From Paludibacteraceae bacterium (lineage in GTDB: Bacteria > Bacteroidota > Bacteroidia > Bacteroidales > Paludibacteraceae): DNA of 64,000 nucleotides. Below are positions 43,599 to 53,379 of the stretch, piece by piece. The stretch lies in the NCBI GenBank assembly GCA_031292565.1, contig JARLGW010000001.1, positions 62,001 to 126,000 of the forward strand, read 5' to 3'. Numbering within the stretch: the first letter of the stretch is position 1; each line of letters starts with the position of its first letter. Below the pieces are notes generated by a model. That model was not told the origin of the DNA. It made no database searches and saw only the letters and a list, made by a program, of their open reading frames with translations. The position numbers and the translations under genes are program-made.

Positions 43599-44576
43599 AT
43601 GTCAAATTTTGAATTCTCTTTAGCCCCTATAGTCCTATTTGTTTATAATAGGCCAGAACATACATTAAAAACGCTTACCGCATTAAAAAATAATAAATAT
43701 GCCGATAGTTCATCTCTTTATATATATTGTGATGGTCCAAAGAAAGGTTCGGATGTCGTTTGTACACAGAATATTTCTCAAGTAAGAAAAATTGTAAAAT
43801 CAGACAAATGGTGTAAAGACGTTTATATTATTGAGTCAGAAATAAATATAGGATTAGCAAATTCGATAAAAAAAGGTGTAACTGAAATTGTTAATCAATT
43901 TGGAAAAGTTATAGTATTAGAAGATGATATTGTAACTTCACCTGCCTTTCTAGGCTATATGAACAAAGCACTAGCGTATTATGAAAATAAAAAATCCGTT
44001 TTTTCTGTTAGTGGTTATAATTATCCTTCAGCAATGATTAATATTCCAGCTGATTATGAATATGATGTTTTTGTGTCTGTAAGAAACTCATCATGGGGAT
44101 GGGGCACATGGGCTGATAGGTGGAAATTGATTGACTGGGAATGTGAAAATTATAAAGTTGTTTTAAATTCAAAAGAGATTCAAAATGCGTTTAATAGAGG
44201 GGGTGATGATGTATATGAGTTATTGAGAATGCAGCAGTCTGGAGAATTAAAGATATGGTCTATTCAGGCAACATTAGCTCAATTTGAAAATCATTTGGTT
44301 ACAATTTTTCCAAAAGTTTCTTATGTTGATAATGTTGGTTTAGATGGGAGTGGAGAAAACTGTAGCATAAGTATAAATCTTAGAAATAAAACAATAAATA
44401 CAAATGAAGATATTAGATTTCTTGATGTGCTATATGAAGATAAACGCATTATTAATACTTTTTACAATGTAAATTGTCAGAAAAAACGTCCTCTTTGGCA
44501 AAAGTTGATTAATCGAATGAGTCGTTTGACCGGGCACAAAAATATATTTGTCATAAAGAAAAAAATATATCAATAA
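43599..44576 (+). CDS. Glycosyltransferase-like protein (HlpA/GNT-I-like)
   Basis: A 325-residue relative of the 37694 product. It shows IVLFVYNRPEHTLKTL at the start, CDGPKKG (about 46), the acidic VIVLEDDIVTSPAFL (about 105-119), GWGTWADRW (about 165) and a basic C-terminus. The same fold and the same acidic metal-binding position suggest a GT-A transferase. It is 80 bp after asnB in an AT-rich stretch, and a methyltransferase follows. Confidence 0.85.
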   Translation: MSNFEFSLAPIVLFVYNRPEHTLKTLTALKNNKYADSSSLYIYCDGPKKGSDVVCTQNISQVRKIVKSDKWCKDVYIIESEINIGLANSIKKGVTEIVNQFGKVIVLEDDIVTSPAFLGYMNKALAYYENKKSVFSVSGYNYPSAMINIPADYEYDVFVSVRNSSWGWGTWADRWKLIDWECENYKVVLNSKEIQNAFNRGGDDVYELLRMQQSGELKIWSIQATLAQFENHLVTIFPKVSYVDNVGLDGSGENCSISINLRNKTINTNEDIRFLDVLYEDKRIINTFYNVNCQKKRPLWQKLINRMSRLTGHKNIFVIKKKIYQ

Positions 44577-44696
44577 AATGCGTTTGATATGTATATCTAT
44601 TTGTAATTTGCAACTAATTAAAAGAAAACTATTCTGATATTCAAATAATTTTAAATATTGATCTCATTTTCATCAACTGGTTTAACGTGTAAAATT

Positions 44697-45365
44697 ATGA
44701 ATAATGATGATTTGAAAAGAAAAATAAAAAAAGGAATAGCCTTATTTATTCGTTTTATTAAAAACCCGGCATTTGTTTGTGATGATTTTTTTCAGTTTGA
44801 ATTTGAAAAAAAAATGGGTATAACAACAAGAGGATTTGTAAAAGAATCAGAATTAGGTATCCCTTTAGACTTAAATCCATATCATTATGTTCCTGGTGGT
44901 AATGTGTATTTGAAAAAAGTTTTGAAAAGGTTGCGAATAAAGGAAACTGATTCTATTATAGATCTCGGTTGTGGGTTAGGTTCCCCAATGCTTTATATGT
45001 CAAAATTTCCTTTTAAGAAAATTTCTGGAGTTGAATTTTCTAAAGAGCTCTATTTAGGTTGTAAGAAAAACTTTGAGAAGTTAAATTATCCTCATGTAAG
45101 TGTTTTATATGGTGATGCTGGAGATTTTAATTCTTTTGATGAATATAACTATATTTTCATGTTCAATCCATTTGGATTAGTTACAATGAAAAGAGTTCTT
45201 GAAAATATTAATCAATCTTATGCTCAAAATCCTAGAATTATTACTTTAATATATAAAAATCCACTCTATGGGAAAGAAGTTCTAGAAACAGAAATTTTTC
45301 ATAAAATATCGGAATATAAAACAGAATCGAGTTTTAAATTTTTTGTTTATAGAACTAATATATAA
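44697..45365 (+). CDS. SAM-dependent methyltransferase (class I)
   Basis: A 222-residue class I methyltransferase. The SAM-binding motif IIDLGCGLGSP lies near residues 87-97, followed by the acidic VEFSKEL (motif II) and GDAGDF. No metal-binding or radical-SAM cysteines are present. ATG 44697 is chosen over TTG 44658. It probably O- or N-methylates a sugar of the glycan. It is separated by short AT-rich gaps from its neighbours. Confidence 0.85.
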   Translation: MNNDDLKRKIKKGIALFIRFIKNPAFVCDDFFQFEFEKKMGITTRGFVKESELGIPLDLNPYHYVPGGNVYLKKVLKRLRIKETDSIIDLGCGLGSPMLYMSKFPFKKISGVEFSKELYLGCKKNFEKLNYPHVSVLYGDAGDFNSFDEYNYIFMFNPFGLVTMKRVLENINQSYAQNPRIITLIYKNPLYGKEVLETEIFHKISEYKTESSFKFFVYRTNI

Positions 45366-45421
45366 GAAATTGATACAATATAGAAAATCAAAAAAGCTGA
45401 ATCAAAATATTTATTAAATAG

Positions 45422-46438
45422 ATGAACCTTAAATATAAGTGTTATTGGGGAGAGATACCAGAAGAATTCAGTCTATGGTTAATAAACCGTTATAAAACAC
45501 CTTACTGCACTGTAGAATACAATAGATTGTTTTGTGAAACAATTTCTTTAAATTGTTTTTCAATATACGATGACGATACGTTGGTTCATTTAATTATATT
45601 TGGATTTGAGCCACAATATAAAAAGATAAATATTTTAAATCGAGTTTTTGAATTAGATATTGAGTATCTTAATCTTTTTTCAAATTATATTTTCAACACA
45701 AAGTTACAAATTGATAAAATTCAGATAAATCATTTAATAAATCCATTACTATATAATCACCTTTTCCCATCTATTTGTACTCTTTTTGATGAGGACTATG
45801 TGATAAAATTACCAGGTTCAACATCAGAATATATTTCTCGACTTAGTTCTAATATGCGGAGGCATACTAAAAACTATATTTCAAAAATAGAAAGAACTTT
45901 CGGTAATTATTCATTCAACATTTTTGAGAAAGATGACGTTTCGGAAGAAATTATCAATAAAATTGTCAAAATGAATCATTTAAGAATGAATGCAAAAAAT
46001 ATTGTATCTGGAATAGATCAATCTTATGCTAATAAAATAATAAGATTTGCTCAGAATTTTGGATTTATTAGTGTTTTCAAAATAGATGGAGAAATTGTTG
46101 CAGGTTTAATCTCATATTCAATAGGAAATAATTATTTCGTTGAAGAAATTTCTAGTGATCCTCAGTATGACAAATTTGATGTTGGGCACACTTGTTTATT
46201 TCTTACAATTCAAGACTGTATTAGCAGGGGAGGAAAAGAATTTCATTTGCTTTGGGGAAATAGTTCATATAAGTCAAGATTTTTAGCTGAAAGGTGCCAG
46301 TTATATTCGGTGTCTATTTTTCGAACGCATTATTTAAAACAAAAGCACAGATTTATAAATGAATTGTTACCTTGTATGTCAGCTAAGTACCTTTTTAAAA
46401 TATTCAAACGGAAAATGAAAAAGATCTTGGGGCGATAA
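45422..46438 (+). CDS. GNAT/FemAB-like acyltransferase
   Basis: A 338-residue protein with a GNAT_6 (BcsL/CelD-like) domain in the second half. The segment MRRHTKNYISKIERTFG (about 144-160) is typical of FemAB-like proteins, as is the later GEIVAGLISYSIGNNYFVEE (about 222-241) and GGKEFHLLWG near 270. It could transfer an acetyl or aminoacyl group to an amino sugar. The N-terminal 120 residues have no recognised domain. The family is the same broad one as the 62302 product. Confidence 0.8.
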   Translation: MNLKYKCYWGEIPEEFSLWLINRYKTPYCTVEYNRLFCETISLNCFSIYDDDTLVHLIIFGFEPQYKKINILNRVFELDIEYLNLFSNYIFNTKLQIDKIQINHLINPLLYNHLFPSICTLFDEDYVIKLPGSTSEYISRLSSNMRRHTKNYISKIERTFGNYSFNIFEKDDVSEEIINKIVKMNHLRMNAKNIVSGIDQSYANKIIRFAQNFGFISVFKIDGEIVAGLISYSIGNNYFVEEISSDPQYDKFDVGHTCLFLTIQDCISRGGKEFHLLWGNSSYKSRFLAERCQLYSVSIFRTHYLKQKHRFINELLPCMSAKYLFKIFKRKMKKILGR

Positions 46439-46498
46439 GATAGTTATTACACTAAGGTTCTTTGAAAAGACAAAATCAGTGATTTAAGTTTTGTTGAT

Positions 46499-47539
46499 AT
46501 GATAGAGTATATTTTATTGCTAGGTATTATTGTTGTCTTAATATTATTGTTTATTGTTTACTTGTTTTATCCACAGCAATTAATGCCTGTAGGGGAAGAA
46601 ATAGACATAAAAACACCAGAATCGGTAAAATACCATGATGATTGTTTACACCCTTGTGTTCGCTATATTTCAGAAGGTTTTGCCGGTGCCAATTGGTGGA
46701 TGGTACAGTCACCTTATTACGGTATGGATAATAAACTTGAAAATCCCATTTTGTATTTTTCAAAGGATATAGATTATCCCGTTAATTGGGAATATACAAA
46801 AGTTGTTCAAGATACCCCTACGAAAGGATTTAACACTGATCCTTGTTTGTTTTATGAAGACAATAAATTATGGGTGTTTTGGCGTGAGTGTAACACTCCT
46901 CGTTGTGACAGAGAATGTGCATCTATGCTTACAATTGGTGTATATACTCAAGATGGATATGTGTTTTCCGAACCGATTACTTTCTTAAAACAAATAGAAT
47001 CTGATGAAGATAAAGAACAATGCCCTATTTTAATTAAACATGGAGATAAATATTTGTTTTATGCAGTGCATTATCAATATGAACCGCAAAGACAATTAAA
47101 AGGACTTGTGATTTGGGAAGGTAGTTCGTTAGTTAACCCAGATTTTAAAATTAAAAATCAATTACGAGCACCTACAGTTTATACTTGTGATAAATTTAAA
47201 CAACTTTGGTTTTTGAATAAACTTTGGTTTATACCAAAGCCATTAAAACATAATATTTGGCATTTTGATTTATTTGAGCATGAAGATAAATTATACATGG
47301 TTTCAGTAGCTGAGTGGGGTGATAATGTAATGCTTGCGGTCTCGAAAGACTTTATCAATTTTAAGATGTCTCGAATCCCGTTAATTAATAATCACTTTAT
47401 GGAAACTAAAACAAAAAGAAGATTGTATTTTTATAAGCCTTCATTAATAATGATTCAAAATAAAATATATTTGTTTTACACGAATAACTTTGAGGCAAAA
47501 AATAGACTTTTTTTGACCCGGAATGATTTTAATGGATAA
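46499..47539 (+). CDS. Membrane-anchored beta-propeller (GH43-like) protein
   Basis: A 346-residue protein. An N-terminal transmembrane helix (about 5-25) is followed by a five-bladed-propeller-like domain with repeated FWRE, LFYAVHY and KIYLFYTNN strands, resembling glycoside hydrolase families 43/62/117 and related binding domains. Catalytic carboxylates cannot be placed with confidence. It faces outside the cytoplasm by the topology. Glycoside hydrolase-like proteins in export loci may trim or anchor the polymer, which is inference only. Confidence 0.65.
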   Translation: MIEYILLLGIIVVLILLFIVYLFYPQQLMPVGEEIDIKTPESVKYHDDCLHPCVRYISEGFAGANWWMVQSPYYGMDNKLENPILYFSKDIDYPVNWEYTKVVQDTPTKGFNTDPCLFYEDNKLWVFWRECNTPRCDRECASMLTIGVYTQDGYVFSEPITFLKQIESDEDKEQCPILIKHGDKYLFYAVHYQYEPQRQLKGLVIWEGSSLVNPDFKIKNQLRAPTVYTCDKFKQLWFLNKLWFIPKPLKHNIWHFDLFEHEDKLYMVSVAEWGDNVMLAVSKDFINFKMSRIPLINNHFMETKTKRRLYFYKPSLIMIQNKIYLFYTNNFEAKNRLFLTRNDFNG

Positions 47540-47616
47540 AAATATTCAAGGAATAATATTTAAAGAGGTATCAAAAAAGGATATAGATATATTTTAGAAA
47601 TGCAAAAGATATTATT

Positions 47617-48483
47617 ATGAATGTTAAGCTTTCAATAATAACAATAAATTATAATAACGCAGCGGGGATAATGAAGTCCATGAAAAGCGTGTTATTTCAA
47701 ACCTCAAATGAGTTTGAATATATTGTTATAGATGGAGGTTCTACAGATGGAAGTAAAGAGGTTATAGAACGATTTGCTACTGACGAAAAACGGTTGACTC
47801 ATTGGGTAAGTGAACCTGATGCTGGTATATACAATGCCATGAATAAGGGAATTCAGCTTGCTAAAGGAGAGTATGTCCAATTTGTTAATTCAGGCGATTG
47901 TTTGGTGGATGAAATGGTTACAGAACGGATGCTTTGTAACTTGTTTGAATGTAAAGAGCTACCTCAAATTTTTTATGGTAACATGTTAAAGCAGCTTCCT
48001 AATGGTTTGTTCAGAGACAAAGGTTTTGCCGGTAGGCAACCAACTATGTTGGATTTTTTCACAGGAACTTTAAATCATTCTCCGGCATATATTAAGCGAA
48101 ACTTATTCGATATTTATGGGTTGTATGATGAGACGTTGAAAATTGTTGCTGATTGGAAATGGTATATGCAGGTTATTGTTTTTGAAAATGTGCAGCCTGT
48201 TTATATAGATATAGATGTAACGCTTTTTGATATGAATGGAATCAGCACCATAAATAGTGCTTTTGATAAAGAAGAACGCCAACAAGTACTTGTTGATATG
48301 CTGCCGACAAAAATTATAGAGGATTATAAACAATATTCATTTCAGATTGAGCAATGGAAAAGAATACAACGCTATAAATTAATAGCAAAATTTTATTGGC
48401 TAGTTGAGAGATGTTTATTTAAAATAGATAAGATAAAAACAAAAAACAGATTACTAAAAAAACAAAAAATATCCCATTTATGA
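47617..48483 (+). CDS. Glycosyltransferase family 2
   Basis: A 288-residue GT2 enzyme with [25 protein letters not shown] (about 39-48), WVSEPDAGIYNAMNKG and the DxD-like NSGD (about 90). The overall layout is that of the 36872 and 39675 products, so it is a third member of this subfamily in the locus. A basic C-terminus may touch the membrane. Its stop overlaps the next start by ATGA. Confidence 0.92.
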   Translation: MNVKLSIITINYNNAAGIMKSMKSVLFQTSNEFEYIVIDGGSTDGSKEVIERFATDEKRLTHWVSEPDAGIYNAMNKGIQLAKGEYVQFVNSGDCLVDEMVTERMLCNLFECKELPQIFYGNMLKQLPNGLFRDKGFAGRQPTMLDFFTGTLNHSPAYIKRNLFDIYGLYDETLKIVADWKWYMQVIVFENVQPVYIDIDVTLFDMNGISTINSAFDKEERQQVLVDMLPTKIIEDYKQYSFQIEQWKRIQRYKLIAKFYWLVERCLFKIDKIKTKNRLLKKQKISHL

Positions 48484-49367
48484 AAACTGCATTTAAACTT
48501 TATAAATTAAAGATGGAATCTCCATCTGAGATTTTTATCAATAGAATTTACAAATTAATTTTAGGTAAAGAAAAAGCAACTGAACAAAAGTATAAGTATC
48601 ATTCTGATATAATAAAAAGAAAATATCTGAAAGATAATGCTACATGGAATTTTAATGGAATAAGACTTCCAATAAATGAATATGATGAAAATTTTCAGGC
48701 AATGTATGCTGTGTATTTAGATTCTCTATTTGTCTATTGTACTTATGATGACAATTATGATTGCTCATTAATAGACCAATTGGATGAAGTCTTACCAGAA
48801 GGAACTTATGGATATAAGAATGAACTCATAGATGTGACGGTTAAAAAAGATGACATAGTAATTGATGCTGGAGCTTGGATAGGTGATTTTAGTGCTTATG
48901 CGTCAGTAAAGGGTGCAAAAGTATTTGCATTTGAACCCGGAAAGCATATATTGAAATATTTGTATAAGACTAGCGAATTAAATTCGAATATTACAGTTGT
49001 TGAAAAAGGCTTAAGTGATGAATCCGGTATTTCTTATCTTACTAACAGTGTCGGTGACTCAAGTTCAAATCAAATAGTTACATCAGGTGATTCTGATGAT
49101 CAAATAGAGCTTATCTCAATTGATAATTTTGTAAAAGAAAACAATCTTCAACGGGTTGATTTTATTAAAGCTGATATTGAAGGTTTTGAACGCAATATGT
49201 TATTAGGAGCTAAACAAACTTTAAAAACATTTGCACCTAAGCTTGCTATATGTACATATCATTTACCTGACGACCCTCAAGTATTGGCAAAGATTATTCT
49301 AGATGCAAATCCAAATTATGTTATTGTTCAAAAAAGGAAGAAATTATATGCAATGGTGAAACAATAA
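48480..49367 (+). CDS. FkbM-family methyltransferase, first
   Basis: A 295-residue protein. The C-terminal FkbM-type SAM methyltransferase domain (about 110-290) has VIDAGAWIGDFS (motif I), FAFEPGKH, and the conserved DFIKADIEGFE. Family members methylate sugar hydroxyls or polyketides. It overlaps the GT2 stop by ATGA and is followed by a second FkbM gene after 36 bp. The two are distant paralogues, so two different methylations are likely. Confidence 0.9.
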   Translation: MKTAFKLYKLKMESPSEIFINRIYKLILGKEKATEQKYKYHSDIIKRKYLKDNATWNFNGIRLPINEYDENFQAMYAVYLDSLFVYCTYDDNYDCSLIDQLDEVLPEGTYGYKNELIDVTVKKDDIVIDAGAWIGDFSAYASVKGAKVFAFEPGKHILKYLYKTSELNSNITVVEKGLSDESGISYLTNSVGDSSSNQIVTSGDSDDQIELISIDNFVKENNLQRVDFIKADIEGFERNMLLGAKQTLKTFAPKLAICTYHLPDDPQVLAKIILDANPNYVIVQKRKKLYAMVKQ

Positions 49368-49403
49368 CCGTTTAACGATTGTACCTAAGAACAAAATTTT
49401 GAA

Positions 49404-50291
49404 ATGAGAAAAAAAATAAAACATATTGTATATCAAGTTTTTAATCCTAGTTTTTCGTGGCGACCTAAGGAAGGTTTAGATTCGTTAAAGAGAAAGATGA
49501 ATATCTACTTTAAAACACATAAAAAAATAGGAGAAAAATATAGAGAAGAGCTGGAATTCATAAATAGAGTATCAAAAGATACATATTCGTGGATATTTCC
49601 ATATCCTTATATTAAAAGTTTATCAATTGAAGATATTCCTGTCTTTTTTAATAGTGACAAAAATTTACATTATGTAATTCATAATGATAAGCGTTTGTAT
49701 TTTAAAAAAGAAATTAATACCGAAGAAAAAGTTCGAATTGCATACTACTGTGCTTGTATAGAACAACATGAAGAATCACCACATTGTTACTTAAATGAAG
49801 AGTTTAATATCCAGCGTGGAGTTGTACTTGATGTTGGTGCTGCTGAAGGAATCTTAGGCCTAGAGCATATAGAAAAGATAGACAAATTATATTTATTTGA
49901 AGCACAAAAAGAATGGATTGAAGCACTAGAAGCCACATTTGAACCCTGGAAGGATAAAGTTATTATAATCAATAAATATGTTTCTGATGTTGACTTCAAT
50001 GATGATATTAGGTTGGATACAATAATCAAAGACGATTCTATCGAATTAGTAAAGATTGATGTTGAAGGTGCAGAACAAAAAATATTCCTTGGTGGAAATA
50101 ATGTCTTAAAGCGTACAAGAAAATTATGTGTATGTACATACCACAATGATGGAGATGAAAAAAAATTTAAAGATTATCTTGAAAAAATGGGATTTAATTT
50201 ATCGTATTCAGATGGTTACACACTATTTATAATGTCAAAACTATATCCACCATATTTTCGAAAATGTTTAATTAGAGGTCACAAAATCTAA
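49404..50291 (+). CDS. FkbM-family methyltransferase, second
   Basis: A 295-residue protein with VLDVGAAEGILGLE (motif I, about 138), YLFEAQKEW and the family signature IKIDVEGAEQ (about 217). The N-terminal 100 residues are basic and helical. It could methylate a hydroxyl of the polymer end, a possible capping role, which would suit the Wzt C-terminal domain. That link is inferred. A GT2 gene follows after 71 bp. Confidence 0.88.
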   Translation: MRKKIKHIVYQVFNPSFSWRPKEGLDSLKRKMNIYFKTHKKIGEKYREELEFINRVSKDTYSWIFPYPYIKSLSIEDIPVFFNSDKNLHYVIHNDKRLYFKKEINTEEKVRIAYYCACIEQHEESPHCYLNEEFNIQRGVVLDVGAAEGILGLEHIEKIDKLYLFEAQKEWIEALEATFEPWKDKVIIINKYVSDVDFNDDIRLDTIIKDDSIELVKIDVEGAEQKIFLGGNNVLKRTRKLCVCTYHNDGDEKKFKDYLEKMGFNLSYSDGYTLFIMSKLYPPYFRKCLIRGHKI

Positions 50292-50362
50292 TGAATAATT
50301 ATTTCTGTTTTTTCTTGTGTTTGATTTACAAATAAATAGAAACGAATCAACTGACAACTAAT

Positions 50363-51379
50363 ATGTTACTTTCAATTATTTTGCCTTGCTATAATGTTGA
50401 AGAATACATTGCTGAATGTCTTGATAGCTTATATAATCAAGATATATCGGAAACAGAATATGAAATAATTTGTGTAAACGATTGTTCACCTGATGGAACA
50501 AGGAAAGTAATTTCTAATTATCAAAAATCACATCAAAATCTTATCTTAATAGATCATGAGAAAAATCTAAAACAAGGTGGTGCTAGAAATACTGGTCTAA
50601 AAAAAGCTATAGGAGAATATATTTGGTTTGTTGACCCCGATGATTATATAAAGCCTAATGTGTTGAAACAATTATTAGATCATTGTCGTATAAACCAGTT
50701 AGATATATTACAGTTTAATTATGAGAAGGTAACAACAACAGGTTTGTTTGTTTCCAAACAGAAAAATGTTTCAAACTCAATTGTTTTAACCGGAATAGAC
50801 CTTGTTCTTGCATTGGGAGATGATTTTCTGTATAACTATACGCTATCCGTGTGTTCTAGAATTGTAAGTCTGAAATTTTTAAAAGAAAAGAAAATTGTAT
50901 TTATAGAAAATACAATTTTTGAAGATTTGGAATTTTCTCTTCGAGCATTATTGTTTTCGAAAAGGATTCAATGTGTTGAAGAGTCGTTTTATTGTTATAG
51001 ATTTAATTCAACATCAACTACGAACAAATTAAATAACTCTAATTCAATAAAAGGAGAATCAATTTTTCAAACATGTTTAGTTATTGGAAATTCGTTAGTT
51101 GATTTATCTCTAGATATAAATCCGATAAGTGAGAAAATATCAAAAGAAATATATTCGTCAGGTGTTTGGAGAATAAATCAAATAACCAGGCCACTTTTAA
51201 AAATTGGAAATAATGAATTGAAAAATTTCTATTCATTACTGACGATAGATTTTATAAACAAACTTTCACCTTATCTGAATAAAGCGAACAAAATTATTAT
51301 AAAATATCCAGTTATTACAAAAGTAATAATATATGTCACAAGGCCATTGTTGTTCGTTATTAAGAAGATGAAAAAATAA
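50363..51379 (+). CDS. Glycosyltransferase family 2
   Basis: A 338-residue GT2 enzyme of the EpsJ/CPS type: LSIILPCYNVEEYIAECLDS, the VNDCSPDGT loop (about 38), ARNTGLKKAIGEYIWFVDPDDY with the DxD equivalent DPDD (about 92). The C-terminal third ends in a short hydrophobic helix followed by lysines (FVIKKMKK), suggesting membrane association. It lies 4 bp before the next GT2 gene. Confidence 0.93.
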   Translation: MLLSIILPCYNVEEYIAECLDSLYNQDISETEYEIICVNDCSPDGTRKVISNYQKSHQNLILIDHEKNLKQGGARNTGLKKAIGEYIWFVDPDDYIKPNVLKQLLDHCRINQLDILQFNYEKVTTTGLFVSKQKNVSNSIVLTGIDLVLALGDDFLYNYTLSVCSRIVSLKFLKEKKIVFIENTIFEDLEFSLRALLFSKRIQCVEESFYCYRFNSTSTTNKLNNSNSIKGESIFQTCLVIGNSLVDLSLDINPISEKISKEIYSSGVWRINQITRPLLKIGNNELKNFYSLLTIDFINKLSPYLNKANKIIIKYPVITKVIIYVTRPLLFVIKKMKK

Positions 51380-51383
51380 TAAT

Positions 51384-52364
51384 ATGATAATTCAGTCAGA
51401 AAGTATTTTAACTGATCCTTTAGTTTCAGTGGTTATTCCTTCTTATAATAGGCGAGATACTGTTTCTAAAACAATTGATTCAATATTAGATCAAATATGT
51501 AATTTTGAATTTGAAATAATAATTGGTGATGATTTTAGTACGGATAATGTTAGAAATGTATTATTAGATTATCAAAAAAAATACCCGCAAAAAATAACGC
51601 TAATATTTCAGGAGAAAAATATCGGCTTAGGAGCTAACTGGGCTACCTGTGTAAAACACTGTCGTGGCAAATATATAGCCAATTGCGATAATGACGATTA
51701 TTGGCATAATTCTGAAAAAATCCAGATACAGGTAGATTTTTTAGACGCTAACCCGCAATACGGAGTGCTCCATACAAATTACAGAAACCATAATAGGGAA
51801 ACAGATGAAATTAAGGAAGTGGTTGTAAGTAACGATGTGTTTGATATGCCGATGCAGAAAGTGATTTTTACTGGGAAATTTAGATGTTGTAATGCCACTA
51901 TTATGTATAGAAAAGAATTGATAGACAAATATCTTCCTTTAGATGATTATATTAAATATCAGTTTACTTTACAGGATTGGAATACTTGGATTATATTGGC
52001 CGCTTATACTGAATTTTATTGTTTACCTGTTTCTACTGCTACATTTGGAATTGAAACGGAGTCAATTACTCGCCCTAAAACTTATAATCAGATTGAGGTT
52101 CGTTTGAAAAAAGAAAAAGAATGTTACAAATATGTATGTCAACTTTTCCCGAATGTGTTACTTTTTGATGAAAAGGGTTATGATTCTTATGTAAATAATA
52201 CATTGCTAAATTTAGCTTTTAGAAAATTTGATTATAAATCCGCACGCAAGTATGCAAATTTGATCTTTGCCCTTGGTAGTAGAAATATAAAAGTAATTTG
52301 TTCAGAGTACATCCTATTGTTTTATTTATATGCTTTTCTAAAAAAAATGAAGAGTTCTAAATGA
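51384..52364 (+). CDS. Glycosyltransferase family 2
   Basis: A 326-residue GT2 enzyme with VSVVIPSYNRRDTVSKTIDS, IGDDFSTDN (about 47-55) and ANCDNDDYW (about 95), the DxD position. FTLQDWNTWIIL near 195 marks the ED/DW catalytic region. It belongs to a run of three consecutive GT2 genes at 50363-53379, each different in sequence. Confidence 0.92.
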   Translation: MIIQSESILTDPLVSVVIPSYNRRDTVSKTIDSILDQICNFEFEIIIGDDFSTDNVRNVLLDYQKKYPQKITLIFQEKNIGLGANWATCVKHCRGKYIANCDNDDYWHNSEKIQIQVDFLDANPQYGVLHTNYRNHNRETDEIKEVVVSNDVFDMPMQKVIFTGKFRCCNATIMYRKELIDKYLPLDDYIKYQFTLQDWNTWIILAAYTEFYCLPVSTATFGIETESITRPKTYNQIEVRLKKEKECYKYVCQLFPNVLLFDEKGYDSYVNNTLLNLAFRKFDYKSARKYANLIFALGSRNIKVICSEYILLFYLYAFLKKMKSSK

Positions 52365-52419
52365 ATAACGATTCGTTATTGAACGGTTTATAATTTGTGA
52401 TTTTTACAATAAAATATGT

Positions 52420-53379
52420 ATGTTTTCAGTCATTATTCCACTATATAATAAAGCTCCATATATTGAAAAAGCAATTTATTCAATATTGAACCAATCTTTT
52501 CAGGAGTTTGAAGTGATTGTGGTTGATGATGGTTCTACCGATAGAAGCTGGGATAAGTTAGAAGAAATAACATATAAGCTACAAGTAGAATATCCAGAAC
52601 AATATAACAAGATAGTAACATTGCAACAACAAAATCAAGGAGTTTCAGTAGCCCGCAATAATGGAGTTAATCAGGCAAAATATGATTACATTACCTTTTT
52701 GGATGCTGATGATTGGTGGAGTAATTCTTTCCTTGAAAAAATGAAAGAATTGATAGCGCAATTTCCTGATGGCGGTATCTATGGCAGTTCTTATTACAAA
52801 GTAAAAAACGAGATCAATTATCAGGCTAAAATAGGTGTTGATGATGGTTTTGAAATAGGATATTTTGATTATTGTAAAGCTTATTCAAAGTCTTTATGGA
52901 TGCCTTTATGGACCGGTGCAGTGGTGATAAAAAAATCAGTATTTCTTTCCCTACAAGGGTTTAATAATCAATTGAAATATGGAGAAGATTTTGATTTGTG
53001 GATGAGAATAATCTTGAAATATCCTGTTGTATTTTTAAACACTCCGTTAGCATTTTATAATCAAGATGTAGAGGTGCAACACAGAGCGGTTGGTAAAAAA
53101 ACGGATTTAGAGAAGCACTTCCTATTTCATGTAGACTATTTAGCAGAAGAAGAAAAAAACAATCAGTATCTAAAACAATTACTAGACAATTTACGGGTGT
53201 ATAGTTTTAAAACTCATTATTTGGACAACACTTATCGTGCGCAGATCCGAACGGAGTTAAATAAGGTTGATTGGAGTAATCAACCATTAAAATATAAATT
53301 GTATTATGCCATGCCTGTTGCTTTTCTAAAATTGAGTAGTAGATTGAAAGTTATCCTGCTAAAATTTATTGATAGATGA
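52420..53379 (+). CDS. Glycosyltransferase family 2
   Basis: A 319-residue GT2 enzyme with FSVIIPLYNKAPYIEKA, VDDGSTDRS (about 37-45), ARNNGVNQAKYDYITFLDADDWW (DxD at ADD, about 90), and YGEDFDLWMRI (about 187-197) as the catalytic-base region. ATG 52420 is used. Its stop overlaps the next start by ATGA, so it is coupled with the GT-B gene downstream. Confidence 0.92.
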   Translation: MFSVIIPLYNKAPYIEKAIYSILNQSFQEFEVIVVDDGSTDRSWDKLEEITYKLQVEYPEQYNKIVTLQQQNQGVSVARNNGVNQAKYDYITFLDADDWWSNSFLEKMKELIAQFPDGGIYGSSYYKVKNEINYQAKIGVDDGFEIGYFDYCKAYSKSLWMPLWTGAVVIKKSVFLSLQGFNNQLKYGEDFDLWMRIILKYPVVFLNTPLAFYNQDVEVQHRAVGKKTDLEKHFLFHVDYLAEEEKNNQYLKQLLDNLRVYSFKTHYLDNTYRAQIRTELNKVDWSNQPLKYKLYYAMPVAFLKLSSRLKVILLKFIDR

